Assembly: GCA_037043455.1 (NCBI GenBank)
Contig: JAWPHD010005076.1
Coordinates: 107,493 to 171,492 of the forward strand
Source: Cyrtodaria siliqua
Lineage: Eukaryota > Mollusca > Bivalvia > Adapedonta > Hiatellidae
Length of the DNA: 64,000 nt
Direction of reading: 5' to 3'
A program made the translations under genes and the position numbers. Every line of letters starts with the position of its first letter. Position 1 is the stretch's first letter. Under the pieces are notes generated by a model, which was not told the origin of the DNA, did not search any database, and saw nothing but the letters and a program-made list of their open reading frames with translations. Below are positions 26,234 through 40,310 of this stretch, one piece after another.

Positions 26234-26491
26234 TTTTAACAAGTACCATAAAACGTAATCCTACAAGACAATACTATACAACTCAATGCGACACCGCTAA
26301 TCGTTTGGTACCAATGACGTCACAGGATCACGTGACACTTACCAGGGCGAAACTCGAAGCGTGTGCGCTATGAGATAAAATTGGCTACTGTGAGAAAACG
26401 GGACAACCAATAAGTGTAAGATTTGAACAGATTGTATATTATATACATATATTTCCGAATATATACTCAAAAGACACGCACTATTTCACCT

Positions 26492-28518
26492 TTAAAACAA
26501 ACGTGAACATGATGCACCCCCTTTAAAACAAACGTGAACATGATGTATCCCCTTTAAAACAAACGTGAACATGATGTATCCCCTTTAAAACAAATGCGAT
26601 CATGATGCACCCCCTTTTAAACAAACGTGAACATGATGTACCCCCTTTAAAACAAACGTGAACATGATGCACCCCCTTTAAAACAAACGTGAACATGATG
26701 TACCCCCTTTAAAAAAACGTGAACATGATGCACCCCCTTTAAAATAAATGTGATCATGATGCACCCCCTTTAAAACTAATGCGATCATGATGCACCCCCT
26801 TTAAAACAAACGTGAACATGATGCATCCCCTTTAAAACAAACGCGATCATGATGTACCCCCTTTAAAACAAACGTGAACATGATGTACCCCCTTTAAAAC
26901 AAACGTGAACATGATGACCCCCTTTAAAACAAACGTGAACATGATGTACCCCCTTTAAAACAAACATGAACATGATGCACCCCCTTTAAAATAAATGTGA
27001 TCATGATGCACCCCCTTTAAAACTAATGCGATCATGATGCACCCCCTTTAAAACAAACGTGAACATGATGCATCCCCTTTAAAACAAACGCGATCATGAT
27101 GTACCCCCTTTAAAACAAACGTGAACATGATGCACCCCCTTTAAAACAAACGTGATCATGATGAACCCCCTTTAAAACAAATGCGATCATGCTGCAACCC
27201 CTTTAAAACAAACGTGAACATGATGCACCCCCTTTAAAACAAATGCGATCATGATGCACCCCCTTTAAAACAAACATGAACATGATGCACCCCCTTTAAA
27301 ATAAATGCGATCATGATGCACCCCGTTTAAAACAAATGCGATCATGATGCACCCCCTTTAAAACAAACGTGAACATGATGCACCCCCTTTAAAAAAAACG
27401 CGATCATGATATACCCCCTTTAAAACAAACGTGATCATGATGTACCCCCTTAAAACAAATGTGAACATGATGCACCCCCTTTAAAACAAACGTGAACATG
27501 ATGCACCCCCCTTTAAAACAAATTCGATCATGATGCACCCACTTTAAACAAACGTGAACATGATGCACCCCCTTTAAAACAAACGTGAACATGATGCACC
27601 CCCTTTAAAACAAACATGAACATGATGCATCCCCTTTAAAACAAACGCGATCATGATGTACCCCCTTTAAAACAAACGTGATCATGATGCACCCCCTTTA
27701 AAACAAACGTGATCACGATGCACAGCCTTTAAAACAAATGCGATCATGATGCACTCCCTTTAAAACAAATGTGAACATGATGCACCCCTTTAAAACAAAC
27801 GTGAACATGATGCACCCCCTTTAAAACAAACGTGAACATGATGTACCCCCTTTAAAACAAACGTGAACATGATGCACCCCCTTTAAAACAAACGTGATCA
27901 TGATGTATCCCCTTTTTAACAAATGCGATCATGATGTATCCCCTTTAAAACAAACGTGATCATGATGTACCCCCTTTAAAACAAACGTGATCATGATGCA
28001 CCCCCTTTAAAACAAACGTGAACATGATGTATCCCCTTTAAAACAAACGCGATCATGATGTATCATGATGTATCCCCTTTAAAACAAACGTGAACATGAT
28101 GCATCCCCTTTAAAACAAACATGATCATGATGTACCCCCTTTAAAACAAACGTGAACATGATGTATCCCCTTTAAAACAAATGCAATCATGATGTATCCC
28201 CTTTAAAACAAACATGATCATGATGTACCCCCTTTAAAATAAACGTGATCATGCTGCACCCCCTTTAAAACAAACGTGAACATGATGTATCCCCTTTAAA
28301 ACAAACGCGATCATGATGTATCCCCTTTAAAACAAACGTGAACATGATGCACCCCCTTTAAAACAAACGTGATCATGATGTATCCCCTTTTTAACAAATG
28401 CGATCATGATGCACCCCCTTTAAAACAAACGTGAACATGATGTATCCCCTTTAAAACAAATGCGATCATGATGCATCCACTTTAAAACAAGCGTGATCAT
28501 GATGTATCCCCTTCAAAA
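26492..28518. repeat. 31-bp satellite, right block, about 65 units
   Basis: Continuation of the 22768-23846 array after the insertion. The units have the same consensus and variants. Local slippage is visible, for example a duplicated atgtatcatg near 28060. Short open frames such as 27404-27592 are translations of the repeat. Confidence 0.95.
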
Positions 28519-29451
28519 AAAACTGAATACTCTGCACACACTGTAACACATGATGCATTAACATGTATAACTGACACTGATAGTGCATATACATGTACAT
28601 CTGTACATATACAACAACAATTATCATATTATCTTTAATATCTAATCTCGGGTCATGAAAGCCTCCAAATGAATAAGAGTACACGATGGATGATGTTATA
28701 TCAACATCAATGATAATATCGGTAATCTGAGATTTTTAAAGTTAGGAGGGAATAATTTAACGTAACTGAAGGAAATAATGGCATGAAGTAATACAAATAA
28801 AACGTCATAAATTATCTAAGATATAAATTAAACAATAGACAGATAAACAAAATACATCCATGTGTTCGTATATTTATCAGTTGTTCATTCGCCTGTTCAA
28901 TTTTAAAAAACAAATCCATCAATGGGCAATCCGGGTACATATGGATGTTTTTTGCAGGTTCAGCAGTTGCATGTTTTGATGCTGGTACCCAAATCATGTC
29001 TCACCTATGTGTATATACATGTATATATACATACGTGACGAGACGTTACGGACAGCGTGATTAACCACTTTTTGCTTTATTCAGATTAGACTTATAAATC
29101 AAAACCAGGCAGAATATTGTGGCTTTTATTGTACGTAACATTTTCTGATGCCATAAAAGAAGAAAAAACAATAAACAAAAACTGTCAACAAAAACAATGT
29201 TGGTATCCAGTCAAGCATAACATTCTGTTTAATCGATAAAACTTGTAGACCAGAAAGAAAATGTTGTTAATCTACTTGTTTAATAGACCATTTTGCATCG
29301 CCTTTCACTACCAAGTTTAGTAGACCCAGTACGAATGTGAAAAAAAGCTTGACAGAGCCTTGTCTTTTTTTGTTTTCTAAGCCTCACCACATAAACTTGA
29401 TAGTAAAAAGCGCTGACATACATATATAACTATGAGAGAAATATTTCTTAC
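28519..29451. other. Region downstream of the Rab32/38 exon, nothing recognised
   Basis: In the direction of Rab transcription this follows the exon at 29452-29595 and should be intron. I searched for a final coding exon with a C-terminal Cys-rich prenylation signal and did not find one. Open frames at 28466-28684 and 28812-28997 (minus) do not resemble Rab tails. Confidence 0.45.
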
Positions 29452-29595
29452 CTGAGTTACCAAGAACCTAGCAGCTTCATCAATATTTATATTTTCCTTC
29501 GCGGAAGTTTCAAACCAACCTATAAACCCTCGTTCTTTACAGAAGTCGTCTATTTGGGTGGTGTTGTTCATAAGGCCTTCTTTAGGTTGATCACA
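29452..29595 (-). CDS. Rab32/Rab38-like GTPase, exon with the G5 (ETSAK) motif
   Basis: A 144-bp exon of 48 codons in phase 0 at both ends, flanked by an acceptor (cttgacag|tgtgat) and a consensus donor (actcag|gtaagaa). It encodes CDQPKEGLMN, then DDFCKERGFIGWFETSAKEN and INIDEAARFLVTQ. The first residues complete the NKxD guanine-recognition motif that begins in the upstream exon (LLANK|CDQ), and ETSAK is the G5 motif. The DFCKE-GF-GWFETSAK-NINI-EAARFLV pattern is characteristic of Rab32 and Rab38. These small GTPases act on lysosome-related organelles, mitochondria-associated membranes and autophagy. The C-terminal exon with the prenylated cysteines was not found, so the gene either continues beyond a long intron to the left or is incomplete. 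Confidence 0.93.
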
Positions 29596-29920
29596 CTGTC
29601 AAGAAACAGACATTACAACATTGTGAGCTTAAAAGTAATGTAGGCATATCATTATTCAAACATGCTTTTTTTAATGCACTTGACACAATCCTGCAATCCG
29701 ACTGACATTCAAACACTGTGACTATTAACTAATGCATAACCCATTGCAAATCTAGTCATGTGACGTTAAACAAGCAAACATGTCACATTTCTTAATTTTA
29801 TCTCAATGTATTTGAGAGGAAAACTATCAAAAACAATGACATGCGTTAAAAATGGATTTACCAGGATGGAAAATTTGACTTTTGCAACAGTATATCTGTC
29901 GTTTAATGGTCGTGTTTGTA

Positions 29921-32900
29921 TAGAACATTGAACAACTAATATAGAACATTGAACAACTAATACAGAACATTGAACACCTAATATAGAACATTGAACAACT
30001 AATATAGAACACTGAACAACTAATATAGAACATTGAACAACTAACATAGAACATTGAACAACTAATACAGAACATTGAACAACTAATACAGAACATTGAA
30101 CAACTAATATAGAAAATAGAACAACTAATATAGAAGATTGAACAGCTAATGTAGAACATTGAACATCTAATATAGAACATTGAACAACTAATACAGAACA
30201 TTGAACACCTAATATAGAACATTGAACAACTAATATAGAACACTGAACAACTAATATAGAACATTGAACAACTAACATAGAACATTGAACAACTAATACA
30301 GAACATTGAACAACTAATACAGAACATTGAACAACTAATATAGAAAATAGAACAACTAATATAGAAGATTGAACAGCTAATGTAGAACATTGAACATCTA
30401 ATATAGAACATTGAACAGCTAATGTAGAACATTGAACAACTAATATAGAAAACTGAACAACTAATATAGAACACTGAACAACTAATATAGAACATTGAAC
30501 AACTAATATAGAACATTGAACAACTAATATAGAACATTGAACATCTAATATAGAACATTGAACAACTAATATAGAACATTGAACAACTAATATAGAACAC
30601 TGAACGACTAATATAGAAAATAGAACAACTAACATAGAACATTGAACAACTAATATAGAACATTGAACAACTAATATAGAACATTGAACAACTAATATAG
30701 AACACTGAACAACTAATATAGAACACTGAACAACTAATATAGAACACTGAACAACTAATATAGAACATTGAACAACTAATATAGAACACTGAACAACTAA
30801 TATAGAACACTGAACAACTAATATAGAACATTGAACAACTAATATAGAACATTGAACAACTAATATAGAACACTGAACAACTAATATAGAACATTGAACA
30901 ACTAATATAGAACACTGAACAACTAATATAGAACACTGAACAACTAATACAGAACATTGAACAACTAATATAGAACATTGAACAACTAATATAGAACATT
31001 GAACAACTAATATAGAACATTGAACAACTAATATAGAACACTGAACAACTAATATAGAACACGGAACAACTAATATAGAACATTGAACAACTAATATAGA
31101 ACACTGAACAACTAATATAGAACACTGAACAACTAATATAGAACACTGAACAACTAATATAGAACATTGAACAACTAATATAGAACACTGAACAACTAAT
31201 ATAGAACACTGAACAACTAATACAGAACATTGAACAACTAATATAGAACATTGAACAACTAATATAGAACACTGAACAACTAATATAGAACATTGAACAA
31301 CTAATATAGAACATTGAACAACTAATATAGAACATTGAACAACTAATATAGAACACTGAACAACTAATATAGAACACTGAACAACTAATATAGAACACTG
31401 AACAACTAATATAGAACATTGAACAACTAATATAGAACACTGAACAACTAATATAGAACACTGAACAACTAATACAGAACATTGAACAACTAATATAGAA
31501 CATTGAACAACTAATATAGAACACTGAACAACTAATATAGAACACTGAACAACTAATACAGAACATTGAACAACTAATATAGAACACTGAACAACTAATA
31601 TAGAACATTGAACAACTAATATAGAACACTGAACAACTAATATAGAACATTGAACAACTAATATAGAACATTGAACAACTAATATATAACATTGAACAAC
31701 TAATATAGAACACTGAACAACTAATATAGAACATTGAACAACTAATATAGAACACTGAACAACTAATATAGAACACTGAACAACTAATATAGAACATTGA
31801 ACAATTAATATAGAAAATTGAACAACTAATATAGAACATTGAACAACTAATATAGAACATTGAACAACTAATTTAGAACACTGAACAACTAATATAGAAC
31901 ACTGAACAACTAATATAGAACATTGAACAACTAATATAGAACATTGAACAACTAATATAGAACATTGAACACCTAATATAGGACATTAAACAATAAATAT
32001 AGAACATTGAACAACTAATATAGAACATTGAATAACTAATATAGAACACTGAACAACTAATATAGAACATTGAACAACTAATATAGAACATTGAACAACT
32101 AATATAGAACATTGAATAACTAATATAGAACACTGAACAACTAATATAGAAGATTGAAAAACTAATGTAGAACATTGAACATCTAATATAGAACATTGAA
32201 CAACTAATACAGAACATTGAACACCTAATATAGAACATTGAACAACTAATATAGAACACTGAACAACTAATATAGAACATTGAACAACTAACATAGAACA
32301 TTGAACAACTAATACAGAACATTGAACAACTAATACAGAACATTGAACAACTAATATAGAAAATAGAACAACTAATATAGAAGATTGAACAGCTAATGTA
32401 GAACATTGAACATCTAATATAGAACATTGAACAGCTAATGTAGAACATTGAACAACTAATATAGAACACTGAACAACTAATATAGAACACTGAACAACTA
32501 ATACAGAACATTGAACAACTAATATAGAACATTGAACAACTAATATAGAACATTGAACAACTAATATAGAACATTGAACAACTAATATAGAACACTGAAC
32601 AACTAATATAGAACACGGAACAACTAATATAGAACATTGAACAACTAATATAGAACACTGAACAACTAATATAGAACATTGAACAACTAATATAGAACAT
32701 TGAACAACTAATATAGAACATTGAACAACTAATATAGAACACTGAACAACTAATATAGAACACTGAACAACTAATATAGAACACTGAACAACTAATATAG
32801 AACATTGAACAACTAATATAGAACACTGAACAACTAATATAGAACACTGAACAACTAATACAGAACATTGAACAACTAATATAGAACATTGAACAACTAA

Positions 32901-35900
32901 TATAGAACACTGAACAACTAATATAGAACACTGAACAACTAATACAGAACATTGAACAACTAATATAGAACACTGAACAACTAATATAGAACATTGAACA
33001 ACTAATATAGAACACTGAACAACTAATATAGAACATTGAACAACTAATATAGAACATTGAACAACTAATATATAACATTGAACAACTAATATAGAACACT
33101 GAACAACTAATATAGAACATTGAACAACTAATATAGAACACTGAACAACTAATATAGAACACTGAACAACTAATATAGAACATTGAACAACTAATATAGA
33201 ACATTGAACAACTAATATAGAACACTGAACAACTAATATAGAACATTGAACAACTAATATAGAACACTGAACAACTAATACAGAACATTGAACAACTAAT
33301 ATAGAACATTGAACAACTAATATAGAACACTGAACAACTAATATAGAACACTGAACAACTAATACAGAACATTGAACAACTAATATAGAACACTGAACAT
33401 CTAATATAGAACAATGAACAACTAATACAGAACATTGAACAACTAATATAGAACACTGAACAACTAATATAGAACACTGAACATCTAATATAGAACACTG
33501 AACAACTAATATAGAACACTGAACATCTAATATAGAACACTGAACAACTAATATAGAACACTGAACATCTAATATAGAACATTGAACAACTAATATAGAA
33601 CACTGAACAACTAATATAGAACATTGAACAACTAACATAGAACACTGAACAACTAATATAGAACACTGAACAACTAGTATAGAACACTGAACAACTAATA
33701 TAGAACACTGAACAACTAATATAGAACATTGAACAACTAATATAGAACATTGAACAACTAATATAGAACACTGAACAACTAATATAGAACACTGAACAAC
33801 TAATATAGAACACTGAACAACTAATATAGAAGATTGAACAGCTAATGTAGAACATTGAACATCTAATATAGAACATTGAACAGCTAATGTAGAACATTGA
33901 ACAACTAATATAGAACATTGACCAACTAATGTAGAACATTGAACATCTAATATAGAACATTGAACAACTAATATAGAACATTGAACAACTAATATAGAAC
34001 ACTGAACGACTAATATAGAAAATAGAACAACTAACATAGAACATTGAACAACTAATATAGAACATTGAACAACTAATATAGAACACTGAACAACTAATAT
34101 AGAACATTGAACATCTAATATAGAACATTGAACAACTAATATAGAACACTGAACAACTAATATAGAACACTGAACAACTAATACAGAACATTGAACAACT
34201 AATATAGAACACTGAACAACTAATATAGAACATTGAACAACTAATATAGAACATTGAACAACTAATATAGAACATTGAACAACTAATATAGAACACTGAA
34301 CAACTAATATAGAACACTGAACAACTAATATAGAACACTGAACAACTAATACAGAACATTGAACAACTAATATAGAACACTGAACAACTAATATAGAACA
34401 TTGAACAACTAATATAGAACATTGAACAACTAATATAGAACATTGAACAACTAATATAGAACACTGAACAACTAATATAGAACACTGAACAACTAATATA
34501 GAACATTGAACAACTAATATAGAACACTGAACAACTAATATAGAACACTGAACAACTAATATAGAACATTGAACAACTAATATAGAACACTGAACAACTA
34601 ATATAGAACATTGAACAACTAATATAGAACATTGAACAACTAATATAGAACATTGAACAACTAATATAGAACACTGAACAACTAATATAGAACACTGAAC
34701 AACTAATATAGAACATTGAACAACTAATATAGAACATTGAACAACTAATATAGAACACTGAACAACTAATATAGAACACTGAACAACTAATATAGAACAC
34801 TGAACAACTAATACAGAACATTGAACAACTAATATAGAACACTGAACAACTAATATAGAACATTGAACAACTAATATAGAACATTGAACAACTAATATAG
34901 AACATTGAACAACTAATATAGAACACTGAACAACTAATATAGAACACTGAACAACTAATATAGAACACTGAACAACTAATACAGAACATTGAACAACTAA
35001 TATAGAACACTGAACAACTAATATAGAACATTGAACAACTAATATAGAACATTGAACAACTAATATAGAACACTGAACAACTAATATAGAACACTGAACA
35101 ACTAATATAGAACACTGAACAACTAATACAGAACACTGAACAACTAATACAGAACATTGAACAACTAATATAGAACATTGAACAACTAATATAGAACACT
35201 GAACAACTAATATAGAACACTGAACAACTAATATAGAACACTGAACAACTAATACAGAACATTGAACAACTAATATAGAACATTGAACAACTAATACAGA
35301 ACACTGAACAACTAATAGAGAACACTGAACAACTAATACAGAACATTGAACAACTAATATAGAACACTGAACAACTAATATAGAACATTGAACAACTAAT
35401 ATAGAACATTGAACAACTAATATAGAACATTGAACAACTAATATAGAACACTGAACAACTAATATAGAACACTGAACAACTAATATAGAACATTGAACAA
35501 CTAATATAGAACACTGAACAACTAATATAGAACACTGAACAACTAATATAGAACACTGAACAACTAATATAGAACATTGAACAACTAATATAGAACATTG
35601 AACAACTAATATAGAACATTGAACATATAATATAGAACATTGAACAACTAATATAGAACATTGAACAACTAATATAGAACACTGAACAACTAATATAGAA
35701 CATTGAACAACTAATATAGAACACTGAACAACTAATATAGAACACTGAACAACTAATATAGAACACTGAACAACTAATACAGAACATTGAACAACTAATA
35801 TAGAACACTGAACAACTAATATAGAACATTGAACAACTAATATAGAACATTGAACAACTAATATAGAACACTGAACAACTAATATAGAACACTGAACAAC

Positions 35901-38900
35901 TAATATAGAACACTGAACAACTAATACAGAACATTGAACAACTAATATAGAACACTGAACAACTAATATAGAACATTGAACAACTAATACAGAACATTGA
36001 ACAACTAATATAGAACATTGAACAACTAATATAGAACACTGAACAACTAATATAGAACACTGAACAACTAATATAGAACACTGAACAACTAATACAGAAC
36101 ATTGAACAACTAATATAGAACACTGAACAACTAATATAGAACATTGAACAACTAATATAGAACATTGAACAACTAATATAGAACACTGAACAACTAATAT
36201 AGAACACTGAACAACTAATATAGAACATTGAACAACTAATATAGAACACTGAACAACTAATATAGAACACTGAACAACTAATATAGAACATTGAACAACT
36301 AATATAGAACACTGAACAACTAATATAGAACACTGAACAACTAATATAGAACATTGAACAACTAATATAGAACACTGAACAACTAATATAGAACACTGAA
36401 CAACTAATACAGAACATTGAACAACTAATACAGAACACTGAACAACTAGTATAGAACACTGAACAACTAATATAGAACACTGAACAACTAATATAGAACA
36501 TTGAACATATAATATAGAACACTGAACAACTAATATAGAACACTGAACAACTAATATAGAACATTGAACAACTAACAGTGTTCGACACTAACGCTAGCCC
36601 GATAGCCCGGGGCTAGTAAAAGTGACCGTCGGGCTAGCACGTACGATCGTCTAGCTAGCCCGATTGGCTAGTAGATTATAGAACAAACACGTACCCAATT
36701 TGCGTTGGCATTATATAAATAAAATCTCAAGCACTGTTAATCATTAATGTTCCGCAGATTCTCGCTTAAAACTGCTGCTCTTTTAGTCCGCGTAAAACGA
36801 CATCTGTTTTCTTTTTGCTTTCGTTTACCGCGTGATACCAGCCCGATACCGAATCACACAAACGCTTGTAACTACGCCTTATAAACTAGACAGATTTTCT
36901 CAAGCGTTTTTATGACCACGATTTCAGCAGTTGTTTCCGCTTCCGTCGGAAAACGCCGCGAATTATGAACGTGCTATAAACGGTGCAAACATAGATCGAT
37001 TTTTGGGGCTTTCTCCACCAGCCAAAAAACAAAAAACTCTATCATAATAATTTCTAATTTCTGTGTTTCTCATGTACATTGTTCAGAAATACTATAATAA
37101 ATTAAAATAATAATCATCACAGTATGTTAGTTTTCTTAACAGAGGTGCAGACTGCCACGAGATCAAGTTATTGTGACGGAGGGTGCTGTCAGTGATGTCA
37201 CAAATTTTGAATCTGATTTGTGTTGTTATTTTATAACCAACCCCGTCAAATCAATATACAATGTGGATTTGGTACCGTTGGTAGCAGGGCTAGTAGAAAT
37301 TAAAGGGGGCTAGTGAAATTCCAAACCAACTAGCCCCCGGGGCTAGTAGGTTCAAAAAGTTAGTGTCGAACACTGACTAATACAGAACACTGAACAACTA
37401 ATATAGAACACTGAACAACTAATATAGAACACTGAACAACTAACATAGAACATTGAACAACTAACATAGAACACTGAACAACTAATATAGAACACTGAAC
37501 AACTAGTATAGAACACTAAACAACTAATATAGAACATTGAACAACTAATATAGAACATTGAACAACTAATATAGAACACTGAACAACTAATATAGAACAC
37601 TGAACAACTAATATAGAACACTGAACAACTAATATAGAACATTGAACAACTAATATAGAACACTGAACAACTAATATAGAACACTGAACAACTAATACAG
37701 AACATTGAACAACTAATATAGAACATTGAACAACTAATATAGAACACTGAACAACTAATATAGAACACTGAACAACTAATACAGAACATTGAACAACTAA
37801 TATAGAACACTGAACATCTAATATAGAACAATGAACAACTAATACAGAACATTGAACAACTAATATAAAACACTGAACAACTAATATAGAACACTGAACA
37901 TCTAATATAGAACACTGAACAACTAATATAGAACACTGAACATCTAATATAGAACACTGAACAACTAATATAGAACACTGAACATCTAATATAGAACATT
38001 GAACAACTAATATAGAACACTGAACAACTAATATAGAACACTGAACAACTAATATAGAACATTGAACAACTAATACAGAACACTGAACAACTAGTATAGA
38101 ACACTGAACAACTAATATAGAACACTGAACAACTAATATAGAACATTGAACATATAATATAGAACACTGAACAACTAATATAGAACACTGAACAACTAAT
38201 ATAGAACATTGAACAACTAATACAGAACACTGAACAACTAATATAGAACACTGAACAACTAATATAGAACACTGAACAACTAACATAGAACACTGAACAA
38301 CTAATATAGAACACTGAACAACTAGTATAGAACACTGAACAACTAATATAGAACACTGAACAACTAATATAGAACATTGAACAACTAATATAGAACATTG
38401 AACAACTAATATAGAACACTGAACAACTAATATAGAACACTGAACAACTAATATAGAACACTGAACAACTAATATAGAACACTGAACAACTAATATAGAA
38501 CATTGAACAACTAATACAGAACACTGAACAACTAGTATAGAACACTGAACAACTAATATAGAACACTGAACAACTAATATAGAACATTGAACATATAATA
38601 TAGAACACTGAACAACTAATATAGAACATTGAACAACTAATACAGAACACTGAACAACTAATATAGAACACTGAACAACTAATATAGAACACTGAACAAC
38701 TAATATAGAACATTGAACAACTAACATAGAACACTGAACAACTAATATAGAACACTGAACAACTAGTATAGAACACTGAACAACTAATATAGAACACTGA
38801 ACAACTAATATAGAACATTGAACAACTAATATAGAACACTGAACAACTAATATAGAACACTGAACAACTAATATAGAACACTGAACAACTTATATAGAAC

Positions 38901-40310
38901 ACTGAACAACTAATATAGAACACTGAACAACTAATATAGAACATTGAACAACTAACATAGAACACTGAACAACTAATATAGAACACTGAACAACTAGTAT
39001 AGAACACTGAACAACTAATATAGAACACTGAACAACTAATATAGAACATTGAACAACTAATATAGAACATTGAACAACTAATATAGAACACTGAACAACT
39101 AATATAGAACATTGAACAACTAATATAGAACACTGAACAACTAATATAGAACACTGAACAACTAATATAGAACACTGAACAACTAATATAGAACACTGAA
39201 CAACTAATATAGAACATTGAACAACTAACATAGAACACTGAACAACTAATATAGAACACTGAACAACTAGTATAGAACACTGAACAACTAATATAGAACA
39301 CTGAACAACTAATATAGAACATTGAACAACTAACATAGAACACTGAACAACTAATATAGAACACTGAACAACTAATATAGAACACTGAACAACTAATATA
39401 GAACACTGAACAACTAATATAGAACATGAAAGAACAACTAATATAGAACACTGAACAACTAATATAGAACATTGAACAACTAATACAGAACACTGAACAA
39501 CTAATATAGAACACTGAACAACTAATATAGAACACTGAACAACTAATACAGAACACTGAACAACTAATATAGAACACTGAACAACTAATATAGAACACTG
39601 AACAACTAATATAGAACATTGAACAACTAATATAGAACACTGAACAACTAATATAGAACACTGAACAACTAATATAGAACATTGAACAACTAATATAGAA
39701 CATTGAACAACTAATATAGAACACTGAACAACTAATATAGAACACTGAACAACTAATATAGAACATTGAACAACTAATATAGAACATTGAACATATAATA
39801 TAGAACACTGAACAACTAATATAGAACATTGAACAACTAATATAGAACATTGAACAACTAATATAGAACACTGAACAACTAATATAGAACATTAAACAAC
39901 TAATACAGAACACTGAACAACTAATATAGAACACTGAACAACTAATATAGAACACTGAACAACTAATATAGAACATTGAACAACTAACATAGAACACTGA
40001 ACAACTAATATAGAACACTGAACAACTAGTATAGAACACTGAACAACTAATATAGAACACTGAACAACTAATATAGAACATTGAACAACTAATATAGAAC
40101 ATTGAACAACTAATTTAGAACACTGAACAACTAATATAGAACACTGAACAACTAATATAGAACATTGAACAACTAATATAGAACATTGAACAACTAATAT
40201 AGAACATTGAACAACTAATATAGAACATTGAACAACTAATATAGAACATTGAACATATAATATAGAACACTGAACAACTAATATAGAACATTGAACAACT
40301 AATATAGAAC
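29921..40310. repeat. 21-bp satellite array in a Rab32/38 intron, about 456 units
   Basis: The unit is 21 bp, aacaactaatatagaacat plus tg. It is interrupted once by an 800-bp transposon at 36576-37375. Main variants are gaacattg versus gaacactg, aatatag versus aatacag, and rarer gctaatg, catctaat and gtatag forms. After subtracting the transposon and its 5-bp duplication, the first and last tagaac words are 9579 bp apart, which is 456 units plus 3 bp. The single 3-bp excess is explained by gaacatgaaagaac at about 39423. A higher-order period of 231 bp (11 units) is visible at 30131/30362 and at 32147/32378. The array lies between the exons at 29452-29595 and 41461-41642. Two minus-strand frames of the unit lack stops (heptads YISCSMF and ILVVQCS), which creates long spurious open frames. 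Confidence 0.97.
36576..37375. mobile_element. 800-bp hAT-like non-autonomous element inside the 21-bp satellite
   Basis: Perfect 17-bp terminal inverted repeats: cagtgttcgacactaac on the left and its reverse complement at the right end. The target duplication actaa stands at 36571-36575 and 37376-37380. Removing the element and one duplication restores an intact satellite unit, so 5 bp is exact. Subterminal regions are crowded with gggctag and ctagccc words and the palindrome cccggggctagt at both ends. No transposase frame exists. CAGTG ends with short TIRs suggest hAT; a 5-bp duplication fits the hAT5 type better than classic 8-bp hATs (inference). Confidence 0.88.

Larger units (their letters stand above)
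23847..26491. mobile_element. 2.6-kb TTAA-flanked insertion carrying THAP and P2RX7-like fragments; candidate Kolobok-like element
   Basis: This segment splits the 31-bp satellite. TTAA stands at both edges (23843-23846 and 26492-26495). Removing the segment plus one TTAA restores a perfect satellite unit (cccccTTTAAAacaaacg), so it is an insertion with a 4-bp target duplication. Weak terminal inverted repeats are visible: after the left TTAA agcagaaattgg, and on the other strand after the right TTAA aggtgaaatagt. It carries a plus-strand acidic N-terminus at 24163 and a minus-strand THAP domain at 25643-26233, and a SINE is nested in the latter. TTAA targets and THAP-domain transposases are both known in the Kolobok superfamily, so that is the favoured inference. 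No DDE catalytic core was found, so the element is partial or decayed. Confidence 0.65.

Noticed and set aside
22768..28518. CRISPR-like regular repeats
   Set aside because: The repeats are contiguous with no unique spacers, and the setting is animal nuclear DNA.
28812..28997. Last coding exon of the Rab32/38 gene
   Set aside because: The frame has no Rab hypervariable tail or C-terminal Cys pair and no convincing acceptor in the right phase.
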